From Evernia prunastri (Eukaryota; Ascomycota; Lecanoromycetes; Lecanorales; Parmeliaceae), in assembly GCA_003184365.1 (NCBI GenBank), contig NKYR01000029.1, positions 62,001 to 126,000 on the forward strand: DNA of 64,000 nucleotides, read 5' to 3'. Within the stretch, counting starts at the first letter, position 1. Each line of letters starts with the position of its first letter. The translations under genes were made by a program, and so were the position numbers. Positions 47,334 to 58,600 of this stretch are shown in pieces. The notes below the pieces were generated by a model, which ran no database searches, was not told the origin of the DNA, and saw only the letters and a program-made list of their open reading frames with translations.

Positions 47334-48458
47334 ATGTCTTCCAACCCCCACACCCTCAGACCTCAGTGTCAGCTCGCCGAACAGACGATCCGTGCCCCGG
47401 AACCAACCTCACGCTACATCCTTTTCGGAGACATCACGCACCCTCTCACGCCTAAACCACTCGCCAGTGCCAGCACGTTCCCGAACCAAAAGGCGAATTC
47501 CTACTCCCAGCCAGCTCAGCCCGCCAACACGGAAGCAGCAGCGAAGCCGGGGTCGGAGAAACTCTTGTCACCACCACGTGTCCAGCAGCATCCCTTGATG
47601 CCCTTCGGCACCAAGCAGGTGCCTCCTAACCGTGATGTATGGACTGCCGTCTCCGACTGGCTAGCCACGAGCCAGACGTTTGAGAAGCCACCGGCACCGG
47701 CGCCCATTGCGGATCCGGTTCCTCCACAGGAACGGCTTGGGAAGGAGTATTGGCTCGAAGCGTCCCGAAGCCTAGATCTCCGGATGGAGGCATACTCGGA
47801 CAAGTCTAAGGCTCCAACGCAGTCGAACCCAGGCAGGGCAAACCCCGACATCAACGGCAGTATCTCCAAACCTCATTTGCAGATCCGGATTCCAAAGTCA
47901 GCCGAGCACACTCCGCAAAGTCAGCCCGAAGCGTCTGCGGCATTCCCGCTCTTGCCCGACACGATGGGCCCACGTGAGAAGCAAGAGCGTGAAAGTGAAC
48001 GTTGCATCGACGCGAACACCTCCTCCGAAGTGAGAGAGAAGCCCGAGAAGCACGAGCGAGAGCAGAAGAAGCAGGAGCAGTTCCAATCAGTGAAGCTGAA
48101 CGGAGCGGATGAGGTAGTGAAGGAATCGTTGAAGCAGCTTGAGGCGACCAAGTTGAGGAAAGCGGACGAGGCCGCGAGAGCAAAGGAGAAAGGGGCGCAG
48201 GTTGAAGCACAAAAGGTGGCAAAGGCTGACGAAACGGTGAGGGCGAAGGCGAAGAAGCTTACTGCGGACGCGATGGCGAGGCACAAGAATGAGCAGGATC
48301 GGATGAAGTACGTTGAAGGGAGGGCAGAAGACATCCATGAAAATCTGCTGCAGTGCAGACCCTTTGACATCGACGCTGTGAGGCGAGAGTTCTCCGAGGG
48401 GGAGGTTCAATACATCAAGAGAATCGTGAGAAGGTTGGGTTTCGCGAAGAAGAGGTGA
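47334..48458 (+). CDS. Unrecognised charged coiled-coil protein (374 aa)
   Basis: A single frame of 374 codons from the first true ATG at 47334; the open frame extends upstream to 47211 without an ATG. I do not recognise the family. The N-terminal 130 residues are Pro/Ala/Ser-rich, with a short FGDIT-like stretch and WTAVSDWLATSQTFEKPPAP. Residues about 200-330 are highly charged, Lys/Glu/Arg-rich and heptad-like, and probably form a coiled coil with ADEAARAKEK and ADETVRAKAKK repeats. The C-terminus is a small conserved-looking segment: CRPFDIDAVRREFSEGEVQYIKR, with basic ends. No signal peptide or membrane segment. Intact, so probably a real gene. A nucleic-acid or cytoskeletal binding role is a guess. 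Confidence 0.65.
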   Translation: MSSNPHTLRPQCQLAEQTIRAPEPTSRYILFGDITHPLTPKPLASASTFPNQKANSYSQPAQPANTEAAAKPGSEKLLSPPRVQQHPLMPFGTKQVPPNRDVWTAVSDWLATSQTFEKPPAPAPIADPVPPQERLGKEYWLEASRSLDLRMEAYSDKSKAPTQSNPGRANPDINGSISKPHLQIRIPKSAEHTPQSQPEASAAFPLLPDTMGPREKQERESERCIDANTSSEVREKPEKHEREQKKQEQFQSVKLNGADEVVKESLKQLEATKLRKADEAARAKEKGAQVEAQKVAKADETVRAKAKKLTADAMARHKNEQDRMKYVEGRAEDIHENLLQCRPFDIDAVRREFSEGEVQYIKRIVRRLGFAKKR

Positions 48459-48809
48459 GCGGTGGGCTTGTTGGAGGCTATGGGCAATGTGGATGGAACG
48501 ACTGGTCGTCGAATTGGGCCGTCGGAGAGGAAGAACTGCGGAGGATGTTAACAATCTTAAGAACAGAGGCTGTCCTCAAGGCTTGTAACCCACGATCTGG
48601 CTCAGAACGGCATCTGAGGTGCAAAGGTCTTTGACATGAGACTGTTAAATAGCTCGAAGACCTCCAAATTATGTGAATTCTGCTGCTGTTCTCCGTGGAC
48701 CCTCTAAAACGGATTTCGAAGCGTAATCATCCCAAACCTTTTCCCTAGCCTGAGAGCAAATTCAATCGAACTTTTACAAGAGTAATAGCGCAATCCAAGC
48801 TTATGTCCC
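48459..48809. other. Intergenic between convergent genes
   Basis: 3' flanks of the unknown plus-strand gene and of the reductase gene on the minus strand. No gene seen. Confidence 0.6.
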
Positions 48810-49932
48810 TCATAGTCCCTTCTTCCCATTGATTCTAGCCTGCTTCGCTAACGCCCTCTTTCTGATATCCTTGTGCATCCACCTGTTGTAGGTCAAGAGT
48901 AGCTTGTTCCCGGGTCCAACAAACACATTGACACTCCACTGCAGGATCGCATGGCTCCAGTATGGCGTACTCGTATGAGTCCATCCCTGCGCCCCTCCGG
49001 TCCTGCCAACTTTACTCAATACGCTCTTGACAAACGCCCTCGGGCTCGGCACCATGGCACTGGATCTACGTATTTTCGACATTGCGGAAGTGACGAGGTA
49101 AGATTGCACAAGCTCGACTTGGACGTTATAGGGTGCCAATTCGGAGCCAAGGGCGGTAGACCATTGCTGCAGGAAGGCTTTGCTGCCGCTGTATGTAGCA
49201 AGGAGGGGCGTAGGGAACAGGCCGCCGAAGGAGCCCATGGTGAGTATCAACCCACGCTTCCTCTGCACCATACCGGCAGCTACAAGTTGCGTCACTCTCA
49301 ACGTAGCCATGCAATTGATAGTGATGATAGCGTTCACTTCTGACTGCTCGGTTTGGGTAAAGGGTACCGGTATGGAGTGGCTGGCTCCAACATTGTTGAT
49401 CAAGATAGCAACATCTAAGCTGTCGACAAGTGCCTTGAGCTTAGCATAATCATCATCGTCGTTGTTTCCGAAGTCCATGGCTAGGACCTTGGTGGAGGTG
49501 TTGTATTTGGACTTAATCTCTGCTGCCAAAGCATCGAGCTTGCTGGCGGTGCGGGACACGAGGAGGGTGGAGTAGCCGGCGCGAGCTAGCTGAAGCGCAA
49601 ATTCCTTGCCAATGCCATCAGACGCTCCGGTGACGAGTGCCCATGTTTTGGAGGGCTGGCCAAATGTGCGGAGCTAAGAGTGCTACCTTAGTCTGATGGA
49701 ACTGCGTTTACAGGGGAGGGTCAAAGTATACCGATTTGCCAGGAAGGACAAATAAACTGAGCATCAAGCGTGCGAACTGGATAAGTCTGGCGGCGACAGT
49801 AAGAAAGCCGGCGACAGTGAAGGTAACCAATACATAGTAAACAATCTTGTGGTCTAGAAACTTGGGTAGTGAAGTAGATTGTTCCATCTTTCCTGAGTAG
49901 AACCAACCCAGATTGTCCAGCTTGAAAGACAT
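48810..49932 (-). CDS. IFA38: Very-long-chain 3-oxoacyl-CoA reductase
   Basis: Exons 49932-49732 and 49673-48810 give 354 residues. The enzyme performs the second step of the ER fatty-acid elongation cycle, reducing 3-ketoacyl-CoA with NADPH. It is a short-chain dehydrogenase with TGASDGIG at about residues 82-89, the NNVGAS strand, a catalytic Ser near 215 and YSGSK with Tyr near 228 and Lys near 232. An N-terminal hydrophobic helix (VYYVLVTFTVAGFLTVAARL) precedes the SDR fold. The C-terminus ends in KKGL, a dilysine KKXX ER-retrieval signal. The 58-nt intron joins GKS to LRTFGQPSKTWAL in phase. A second ATG at 49887 would also serve as a start. The gene is head to head with ERG28, about 600 bp apart. 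Confidence 0.93.
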
Positions 49933-49973
49933 TATTATATAGTCGCGTGTCCAAGTCCGAGCGGTTAAGTAAG

Positions 49974-50006
<33 letters not shown>

Positions 50007-50531
50007 GAGAAATAGTTAATATGGTGGAGGGCGAAGCAAATGTTTACTCCCTATTATTCAATAGTCCAGCATTAGCGGTGCATGGTCGGCCCGAGCGGGC
50101 CACCCACTCGAATTCAGTCTGCACCTCGGCAGTCAATCCACTCGTGACCCAACTACTGATTCCAACTTCTGCACTAAGGTAGGTATCGGTCCAGGCTCAT
50201 CTGGCTTGGACATGTCTTTCTTCTTCCAAAATCAAGTCTCACTTCTCGGAGTCACAGAGGCTCTAGTAATGGCGTTCAATTGGACTCTACGGCAATATGT
50301 GAAGTGTGGACTCATGTTACATGTACCTACCTAGGTACCTAAGTATCTAAGGTAAGTCTTACCTCGGCAAGCTCGGGCACGACTAAAAGGTTGGTGGTGC
50401 TCTAATCCGTAACCTTAAGTCTAACTCCTCTATAAACTCCTCTCTCAGTCCTCTGCAGGTATCGGCCAACCACCTCATAGGCTCATCCTCTAGATGAAAC
50501 TTGAAAGAGACACTCACACAACCCTTACAGA
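49933..50531. promoter_or_regulatory. Shared divergent promoter of IFA38 and ERG28
   Basis: The 599-bp spacer separates two start codons of ER lipid-synthesis genes pointing away from each other. It contains an AAAG microsatellite at about 49980-50007 and a palindrome-rich stretch TACCTACCTAGGTACCTA near 50324-50341. I could not see a certain sterol-regulatory motif, so shared regulation is an inference. Confidence 0.55.
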
Positions 50532-50989
50532 ATGTCTTTCCTACCCCATGGTGAAGGTTGGCTACCCTCATGGCTTCTCCTAGTCTGCCTTCTCCCACTC
50601 CCTGCTGTGCAAGACTTCAAAACTAACGACGCGGTCAGGTTTCCGTGGTGTCTGTAGGCAACACGATACAAGCTTACATGACCACAAAGAACACGCGTGA
50701 GGTCTACCTTCAATCCGGCTCAGAAACCAATGCCCTGTCCTCGAGGATCTTTGGTACCTGGACCATCGTGTCTGCCATCATCCGTCTCTACGCTGCCTAC
50801 AACATATCCAACCCCCAGCTCTACCAGCTCGCAATTTGGGCTTACGCTATCGCATTCGGTCATTTCATGAGCGAATGGCTGCTGTTCAAGACGGCGGCGT
50901 GGGGAAGGGGTCTGGCGGGGCCATTGTTCATTTCGACCGGGAGTTTGGTTTGGATGTTCAGCCAATGGGGCTATTATGTTGTTCAGTAG
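50532..50989 (+). CDS. ERG28: Ergosterol biosynthesis scaffold protein ERG28
   Basis: Exons 50532-50582 and 50639-50989 give 133 residues. ERG28 is a small polytopic ER membrane protein that tethers the sterol C-4 demethylation enzymes (Erg25, Erg26, Erg27). The recognised pattern is LPSWLLL then VSVVSVGNTIQAYMTTKNTREVY, LSSRIFGTWTIVSAIIRLYAAY, LAIWAYAIAFGHFMSEWLLF and LAGPLFISTGSLVWMFSQWGYY, with four hydrophobic segments. The 56-nt intron separates the first two leucine-rich stretches and restores the family pattern exactly. The gene converges with GAL7, about 190 bp apart. Confidence 0.95.
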
Positions 50990-51182
50990 CGTTGACATCC
51001 GCATCGGCTTTCGTCAGACTGGTGAGCCAGAGCGCTCATGGTAAAGCACCGTTCCAGTTCATAGTAGGAGAAGGGTTTCCAATCGGCTGCCACTTTCTGA
51101 GAGCCTCTCTGTGGCTCAAGAAGCTCCTCCAGGCATTGGATCATGTCTTTGCTTCCTGGACCAGGCGCGATAAACGATCCAG

Positions 51183-52513
51183 CTATTGGAACCTATGCCG
51201 GTACAGCTCTCCTCCGCAATCTCGAAGCCTTGCCGCAGCTTGTTCAGGTGTAATATCTCTTTGAGGTTCGGCCATCAGCTCGTATCTGCCCCACCTTGTT
51301 AGCGTTGGCATGGAATGAAATGTTTGTATCAACTGACCCGACTTGAAATTTCTTTACCGTTGCACTCCTCAGCAATGGTGGGTAGAAGTGTATGTGAAAG
51401 TGGCTGGCCTCTATCTCAACATCCGCGCCCTCCAAAGGCGCTTGATGAATGCCCATGCTGTATGGGAATTGTGTTTCGAATAGATTGTCGTATCGTCGAG
51501 TGACTTCCGCGATTGCATCGGCAAGATCTTTCCTCCCCCTGTCATCAAAATCGACCAGCGCTCTTCTATGTTGTTTCGCCACAATCATGACTTCAAACGG
51601 CCATATTGCCCACCACGGGCACAGGGCAACAAAACTCTCATTCTCAATTATAACCCGTTCCTGCTTTTCGATTTCAAGCTTCGCGTAGTCTTCTAGCAGA
51701 TTCATACCTCCTTGTTCACGCCGATACTTCTTCAACTGTTCAAGCTCAAGCGCAGGCTCTTCGGGTAGTCCTGTTGTTGTCCAAATTTGACCATGTGGGT
51801 GCGGGTTTGAGCAACCCATTGCCGCTCCCTTGTTCTCAAATATCTGCATATACCGGTATTGTGCATCTGGGGATGAAATATTGGTATGTTGGCGACTTGC
51901 TGGTGGTCGTGTTGTCGCACTAGCAACCTGAGCCAAAGGTGAATTTGAGGAAATATGAGCGGTGTACAGCTGAGTCCAAGTATCGATGACAGGCACTATC
52001 TGGGATGACCTCAGGTCGGCGAGAGTGAGGTTGTGATTTGGTGAGAACGTTACAACGTAACATTTCCCAGTGACAGGATCAGCCCGTAGCAGCAGCGACG
52101 AGAGGCCTGCGTTGGTCAGTCTTGATTCAAGAGCATTCATCTGCGCTCAACTTACTGCCACTCTCGTGACTTGGCTGATAATCAGCCTGTTCTTCTTTAA
52201 CGGCACTGTAGTCATTGACGAAAACGAATGTATTCTCGTACTTCGGATTGGTATCGCCTTGGGCACGCTTGTTGCCCGGACAAAGGTAGCATAATGGATC
52301 GTATGGTGGTAGGATCGTCTGACTTGCTGCTTCTTGTTGTCCTCTGTATGCTCAGTTGAAATGGACCAACAGTTCATGTCAGGTGGGGGACCCTGTTTCG
52401 TTCACCACTTACTGCCAAGGCCGTTTTGTCCTGTGAGGTGATACTAGAATCCAGCTCCCACGTAATGGGTTATACCTACGATGCGAAATTTCGTCTAGAA
52501 TAGCATCTGGCAT
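51183..52513 (-). CDS. GAL7: Galactose-1-phosphate uridylyltransferase
   Basis: Exons 52513-52413, 52343-52156, 52106-51338 and 51285-51183 give 386 residues. It transfers UMP from UDP-glucose to galactose 1-phosphate in the Leloir pathway. The N-terminus MPDAILDEISHRRYNPLRG is canonical. CYLCPGN (zinc ligands) and FVFVNDYSAV lie in exon 2. The active-site NPHPHGQIW holds the nucleophilic His (about 199-201), and HFHIHFYPPLLRSATVKKF (zinc/substrate site) is at the C-terminal part of exon 3. All introns are 49-69 nt. The last exon encodes YELMAEPQRDITPEQAAARL. Other Leloir genes are not in the window. Divergent from the F-box gene with 290 bp between the starts. Confidence 0.95.
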
Positions 52514-52803
52514 GGTGCTACTGCAGTTATGATGAGCAAAGAGGAAGTTGTGACTAATCTAACCTCGTCTGCTTGCCAAACGAATACTTTGAAGGATTGG
52601 TCGAGGAACAATATGTAAAAACGAGCCCACAATCCCGTCCCCGACTCCCCTCGTCCCCGCAAACCGATTTTAGCGCCGGAGATAAGTAACCACATGAGCC
52701 ATCAAAGCCATAAGGTACTGAGGTACTCTACAATGTAACGTACAGTGGTCCATGTCAACTAGACACCTTGTTGTCATAACTTACTTTGAACAAAAGAACC
52801 TCC

Positions 52804-53861
52804 ATGGCATCACTCGGTGACGATTTGAGCCTCTTCGACCTTCCAAATGAGGTTTGTGTCCTTATATTTCTACCTTCCGTGCACTGACGGCTAGCAGATT
52901 CTGATACACGTGCTGGATCTACTCACCACGCAGTTGCTGCTTCAGACCAGATCCGTCTGTCACCGCTTCCAAAACTTGATCATTCGCATCATCCATAGGC
53001 GGCTCTTGAGCGCAGCGTCGCTCACTGATCGAACATTAATTCTTGAGTGCTATCACCCGTCAGCCCAATACACTGAGCCGTACTTGTACTGCGATTATCT
53101 TGGCACCCCTGGGCTCAGCGATAAAGTTGAGGGCCAGGGCCCGATCTATGACATTGCAGACAGTCAAGCAGTCACGCAGGGATCACCTAGGAGGCTATAT
53201 TCCCACTTTCGGCCCACTCGGAAAGATCAAGAACCAAGGATCTACCGTTCGCATCCAGCTGGCGACGTACCAGGGTCTAGAACAAGTGATGTAGCAAACC
53301 GGACCAGAGAACCTTCTGAGAGAAACACTGTAACACAACATGTCAGTCTAGAGGAGCATGAGCTTTTCGTGCAACTCCACTTCCTCGTGGCTGTGGTTCA
53401 GACTGGCCCACGTCGGGGCTTTTTCCTCAGCGTCGAGGTACGTACGATTCGTAGATGATATCCCAGATTACTCCCGGCATTAAGCGTAGGATCGTCTTAA
53501 GAGTATACTGACCTGTTCTACCCCCGAGGCTTGTCAACCCAATGATCTACCGTCAAGGGACACTGCTGATCCGGAATGTGCATAGAACCTCATAGATAAA
53601 ACATTGCGATTATTCAGAGGCTGGCTCGCCGAGAGGGCCGAGGCCACGGACAAGCGCAAAGCAGGTGCCTTAGTCAGCATCACAGACGAGCTCAGCTACG
53701 AGAACGATGAAATGCTGTGGGTCGATCAAAAGAAGATAATTGGGCTGAAAGTGCGGGTGGAAGAGAGAAAAAGGCGAAGAGATGTACCAATCTTGGTTCA
53801 TAGAGATGAGGATCAAGCGATCGGCTACTCTCTGGAACTGGAAGGTACCTACCCAGATTAA
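52804..53861 (+). CDS. F-box protein of unknown target
   Basis: Exons 52804-52851, 52898-53437 and 53586-53861 give 287 residues. The first 50 residues fit an F-box: FDLPNEILIHVLDLLTTQLLLQTRSVCHRFQNLI, so an SCF ubiquitin-ligase adapter (Skp1-binding) is likely. The rest has no known repeat: a central segment with Tyr/Asp-rich stretches, and a C-terminal segment with RRGFFLSVE and ALVSITDELSYENDEMLWVDQKK. Introns of 46 and 148 nt were placed by phase; the second is less certain. A short hydrophobic patch (FVQLHFLVAVV) is seen near residue 170. Confidence in the F-box is fair, in the exact gene model moderate. Confidence 0.7.
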
Positions 53862-54493
53862 CAGAGAATTCAGTGTGCAAATCAAGTGCTCATGCTAAAG
53901 ATTCGCAGAGTTGGTTGTTTGCACAACAAATTTGATGCTCGCTGTAGAAAGGCAATTGCTCGCGACAGGAGCAGAAGGAAACGGCCAGGCCATGATTTTT
54001 GGTAATTTCGCAATACCGAACGCACAGCAGACAGAGGGAAACCCCGGAGATACCGTTTGATTGGGGAAAAATTGTACATGATGCATAGAACCACGCGAAT
54101 TGTAGTATTTACATTCTGAAGAGTGTCTGGAGTACAATATTCTGACATCGGGCAGCTTTCTGGCACAAAAGCTGAGCGCAAACCGGAAGACTTATTGGCT
54201 TGGGGCCAATATCTATGTCATATCATTAAAATTTATTTTGAATCTATTTGAAGTCAATTTCAATTCTCGATAAAGGTATTGACATCTAGAGTTGTGTCTG
54301 CAAAGGAGCAAGCCTGTACGAAATAAATTAAGCGCTGCAGTAGCTTGATCGGCGGAGAAGAGCACACCTCTAGCGACCTTGATCTTCCCGTGATACGGTG
54401 TTTCGCTATAGGCCCAAGGCTAGATCTTAGAACCCTCTTTGGTGAATCCTAACGGCAACAATATGGTTATAACATGCCTAAATGATTTCACAG
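53862..54493. other. Intergenic, no gene seen
   Basis: 632 bp between the F-box gene and AIM41, AT-rich near 54210-54270. Minus-strand frames here have no motifs. Confidence 0.55.
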
Positions 54494-55229
54494 TCAGAAA
54501 GACTCTGTTTTGATGAAATTCAGGTTGTGTAGCAGGTCTTGGGAGCCTTCCACTCTCCTGCAACAGTCTCGCGACTCAAAGTGCAGTACAGACCTGGGAA
54601 AGGCAGCTCGGAAAGCATACTCACCCTGAACAAGTTTCGCGACAACCTGCTTCTCGACCGGTCGATCCTCTAAGACTCCTCCAGGTCCCACCATGGACTT
54701 CATGACACTTCCCTGACTCACACTTCTCCCCTCGGATCTCATTCTGCCAATCACATCCTGTATGGCTCTTGTAATATCATCTTCTCCCATTGTATCGCTA
54801 TCGCCAATGTACGCCTCGAGCACGGCGATCTGCGCGACCTCTCGATCTATGAGGTCGTCCCGGTTCGCACTTTGGAACTCTTCCACGGCAGCTTCGGAAC
54901 TCTTGACGCGTTTTCGTATTATGTTCAGCATTCGAGCATCTGTAGTCACAGGTTTTGATGTCTTGGCAGAATTTGTGACATCTGATATTAAACCCCGAAG
55001 GACGTCCAATCTATTTCCCTCTGATCGTGAGTGGTTTCCCCTCATAGAAGTCACACTGATGTGTATCGTTGACCACGCACCGAGAGCTATCTTTTGCTTT
55101 CATAGCAGTCTTCATATCGCTTCGAACTTTGATGAGTAATGAAGGAGTTGCGGTGGGAGTAGTAGTCACTGAGTAGTAACATCGCAATGATAGTCGCGCG
55201 AGCCTCACATTAAATCGCCAGAGCGACAT
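54494..55229 (-). CDS. AIM41: AIM41, mitochondrial GatB/YqeY-domain protein
   Basis: Exons 55229-55081, 55010-54625 and (tentative) 54546-54494 give 195 residues. The N-terminus MSLWRFNVRLARLSLRCYYS is Arg-rich with no acidic residues, a typical mitochondrial presequence. The YqeY/GatB fold follows: IKVRSDMKTAMKAKDSSRLDVLRGL, IRKRVKSSEAAVEEFQSANRDDLI, EREVAQIAVLEAYI-like and KSMVGPGGVLEDRPVEKQVVAKLV. Such proteins are related to the amidotransferase GatB C-terminus and to Yqey in bacteria; the yeast gene (AIM41) is not essential and its function is unclear. The 3' end is uncertain: an acceptor at 54547 or another further upstream both follow the donor after VQG. Divergent from the nucleoporin gene. 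Confidence 0.85.
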
Positions 55230-55678
55230 TCTCGAGCATAGCACGGTGATTTCGACAATTGAACGAGGCCAAACGTTCAGGCGCAAATCTTAGGTTCTGC
55301 ACTTTATTGGAAAAAATACTGTTGCTCTCATCAGTGCGTCGTTGCTGCTGCTACTTTTCATCCGCGACTCGCGCGACCAAATCTCGGGAAGTTTTTGATG
55401 TTCCGTCACGCTGTACCTGACTAGCCACTTTTGACCGAGGTTTTTCCGGAGGCTTGGGCAATGTTCGACAATATTTTGGATGTACATATTATTGGGTGTT
55501 TGACTGCAAATGAACAAGTTATAAAACAACGCGTTCCACGACCTTTTCCATCTTTCTTCCTTTTTTAAACGGTTCACGGAATCAGGAAGGAGCAATAGAT
55601 GAAGTACCACGTTTGTAAAGGGTTTGCGAACGTTGTCTGAAACGGAAGCAGCTTCGTACTCCAAATAAGGCTGGGAGC
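55230..55678. promoter_or_regulatory. Divergent promoter region of AIM41 and Nup157/170
   Basis: Spacer of 449 bp between two starts. No gene is seen; a minus-strand frame at 55290-55724 overlaps the nucleoporin start and is rejected. Confidence 0.55.
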
Positions 55679-58600
55679 ATGTTTGCGATGCCCCAGACAC
55701 CGCAGAGACCTTTACCAGGCGCATACATTCAAACGCCCGCTCATGGTACCGTAAATAAGGCTGGCCAGCTCAATCAGCCCAATTTCCGGCCTAACGCCAT
55801 CACATCACAAGATGCTCGCCAAGGTCAAAGCCAGGCGCCCAAGCAGCAGGGAGCCGGAATATCGCCTGCAGAGGAGCTTAAGCCAATCGGACGGGCAGCG
55901 AGGACTATCAATGAAACTCTCAACCAAGAATCGCGGTATCCTGAGCTCGACAGCTATGTTAACCGTAAGTAGCCAATTCCATTTAACCTAGCATACGCTC
56001 ACACTCTCGCAGAAGGACCTTCCTCGGACTACGACATCCCCTCGCAGCCAGCATGGGCGCCTTTCCAAAGAGCCAAGAGCTACAGCATTCCCGATTCAAT
56101 ATTAGCACAGTGCAATAATGCAAAGATGTCCACCATGATGGGCTTGTTCGCAGATCTGAACCATGCCTGGATTGCGATCGATAACTCGCTGTACCTCTGG
56201 GACTACACGCAATTGGACCCTGACTTGATTGGCTTTGAAGAGCAGCAGCAACAGGTCACAGCAGTGCGTCTTGTGACCCCGCGGGCTGGCGTCTTTGTTC
56301 CTACAATAACACGAATGCTGGTCGTTGCTACCACAAGTGAAATCATACTCGTCGGTCTAGCCTCGCAGGATGTAACTGGTGGCGGCAAGTCTGTCAGCCT
56401 ATTTTCGACACGATTGTCAGTATCTATCAAAGGCATGACCGTCAATCTCATTGAAGGATCAGCTGCCTCTGGAAGGGTCTTCTTCTCGGAGAGTACGAGC
56501 GATGATATATACGAGCTCACCTATCAACAAGAGGAGAAATGGTTCCAGAATCGTTGCACTAAGATCAATCAAACCGGCAACGGTGTCTCTGCTCTTAATC
56601 CCGGGCCATTATTCCGCTTCGGGCAAAGAGCGCCACAAGAGCGCCTTGTCCGTTTGGCTGTGGATGATACGCGGAGCCTACTATATACACTTTCGTCACG
56701 GTCAACAATACGGGTCTTTCATATGAGACCCAACAACGTGCTTGCACTTATGATCACGAAGACACTGCCTGCGACACTCGGTGATATTGGACACATGCCT
56801 AACTTGACAACGGATTTGCTTTCTCCGAATATCACAATAACGTCGATCGACCCAATCTCGTGCAGAGAGGCCGCGAGGCTGCATTTGGTGGCAACTACGT
56901 CCACAGGGTGTCGTATCTTTTTGAGTGCCACGTCGGGCGGTTCCTACAACACATACAATATATCGCCAATCAAGTCTTCAGATGCGCCAACTAGCATGCA
57001 GGTACAGCACGTCAAGTTTCCACCAACCGATTCTAGAGGATCGCCAGCACGTCAGCAAAGTGCGAGACAAATGGTACCTTATGGCAGTAACCAAGGACCT
57101 GTCACGAATTCCAGAGCGCTACTTGGAGCGCGTCGGGCTGTCAGATATGCTCCTGGTTATTTCTTCTGCTTTTCACCGAGTGACGCCCAGGGTACCTCGG
57201 ATTCCTTATTCGTCTCTGCGCCCGATGCTGGGCGGATTGCGCGTCAGCGTGAAAATACAAACATGCCCAAATACCCTGAATTTGGCATCTGGCCGGATCT
57301 AGGGAGTCGGGCCGAGGATATCGGTCTGGCTTCGGGTCCCTTCTCTGCCAGTACATCACCAGCTGGTTTTGGCAACGAGCTTGCAGTCCAGTATGACAAG
57401 CCTGTGACCGAAATCGCCATCTTGACGAATACTGGTGTCCATATCTATAGAAGACGGAGACTGGTAGACATGCTTGCATCTGCCCTACAAGTCGGAGGTG
57501 GAGACGACGGTCTTGATGGGGAGATCAAAAAGTTTCTTCGTTTGTATGGTGTGGGAGAAATCACATCGACTGCATTGGCAGTTGCTTGTGGCCAAGGTCT
57601 ATATGTTACCTCTGAGTTTCGGATTGCCAGGGTCACCGACCCAAAAGTGCTGGAGTACGCTCGAAAGGTTTTTATTGAGTATGGCGGAAAACCCTACATC
57701 AATGAAAACCAAGTGATGGATCAACCGATACCGGTGATCGATACCGTCCGCCCGTCGCCGCGCCATGAGGGTCTAGCTTTATACATTGCAAGACTAGTAC
57801 GCTCGATCTGGAAGGCTACCATAGTGAAGGAAAGCGTATCACCCATGAGCGGTCTGATGGTGTTCCCTACCGTAAGCATGGCTAAGGTACATAGTATCTC
57901 GCAGGATTTGATCGCGGTGAAAGCATTCTTGGGATCTAACAAGAATCTCATTGATGGGCTGGCTGGACCTGAAGCACTGGGTCTTGTATCGACCAAACAG
58001 GACGAAATTGCCCTCCAAGCGGAGCATCGGGCGTTGCATTCTTTGGTCCTTCTGGTAGAAAACATCATTGAAGGCATCGCCTTTGTACAAGTCCTATTTG
58101 ACGAGCAGATGTCGGAAATCATGACTTCACTCCCTGCCGAGATAAGAAAGCAAATTCAGGATCTGACTTACGAAGGTCTTTTCTGCACTGCTAATGGTAA
58201 GGAGCTTGCCAAGGAGCTGGTCAAGGCTATCGTGAACCGCAACATCGCCAATGGTTCGAACGTCGAAACTGTCGCGGAGGCTCTGAGGAGACGATGCGGC
58301 AGCTTTTGCAGTGCCGATGATGTTATCATTTTCAAGGCGCAGGAGTTGTTGAAAAGGTCATCGGAGACCGGTGGCGAGTCAGAATCAGGACGAAACTTGT
58401 TGAACGAGAGCTTGAGACTATTCAAGGAGGTCGCGGGCAACCTACCCATGGACCGATTACAGTGGGCCGTAGAGAGCTTCACAAACATGCAATTCTACGC
58501 CGGTGCTATCCAGCTAGCTCTGGATGTAGCCCAGGAATCGGATCGGGGAAATCGAGCATTGACGTGGATACAAGACGGCCGCCCAGACCAGGTAGGTCTC

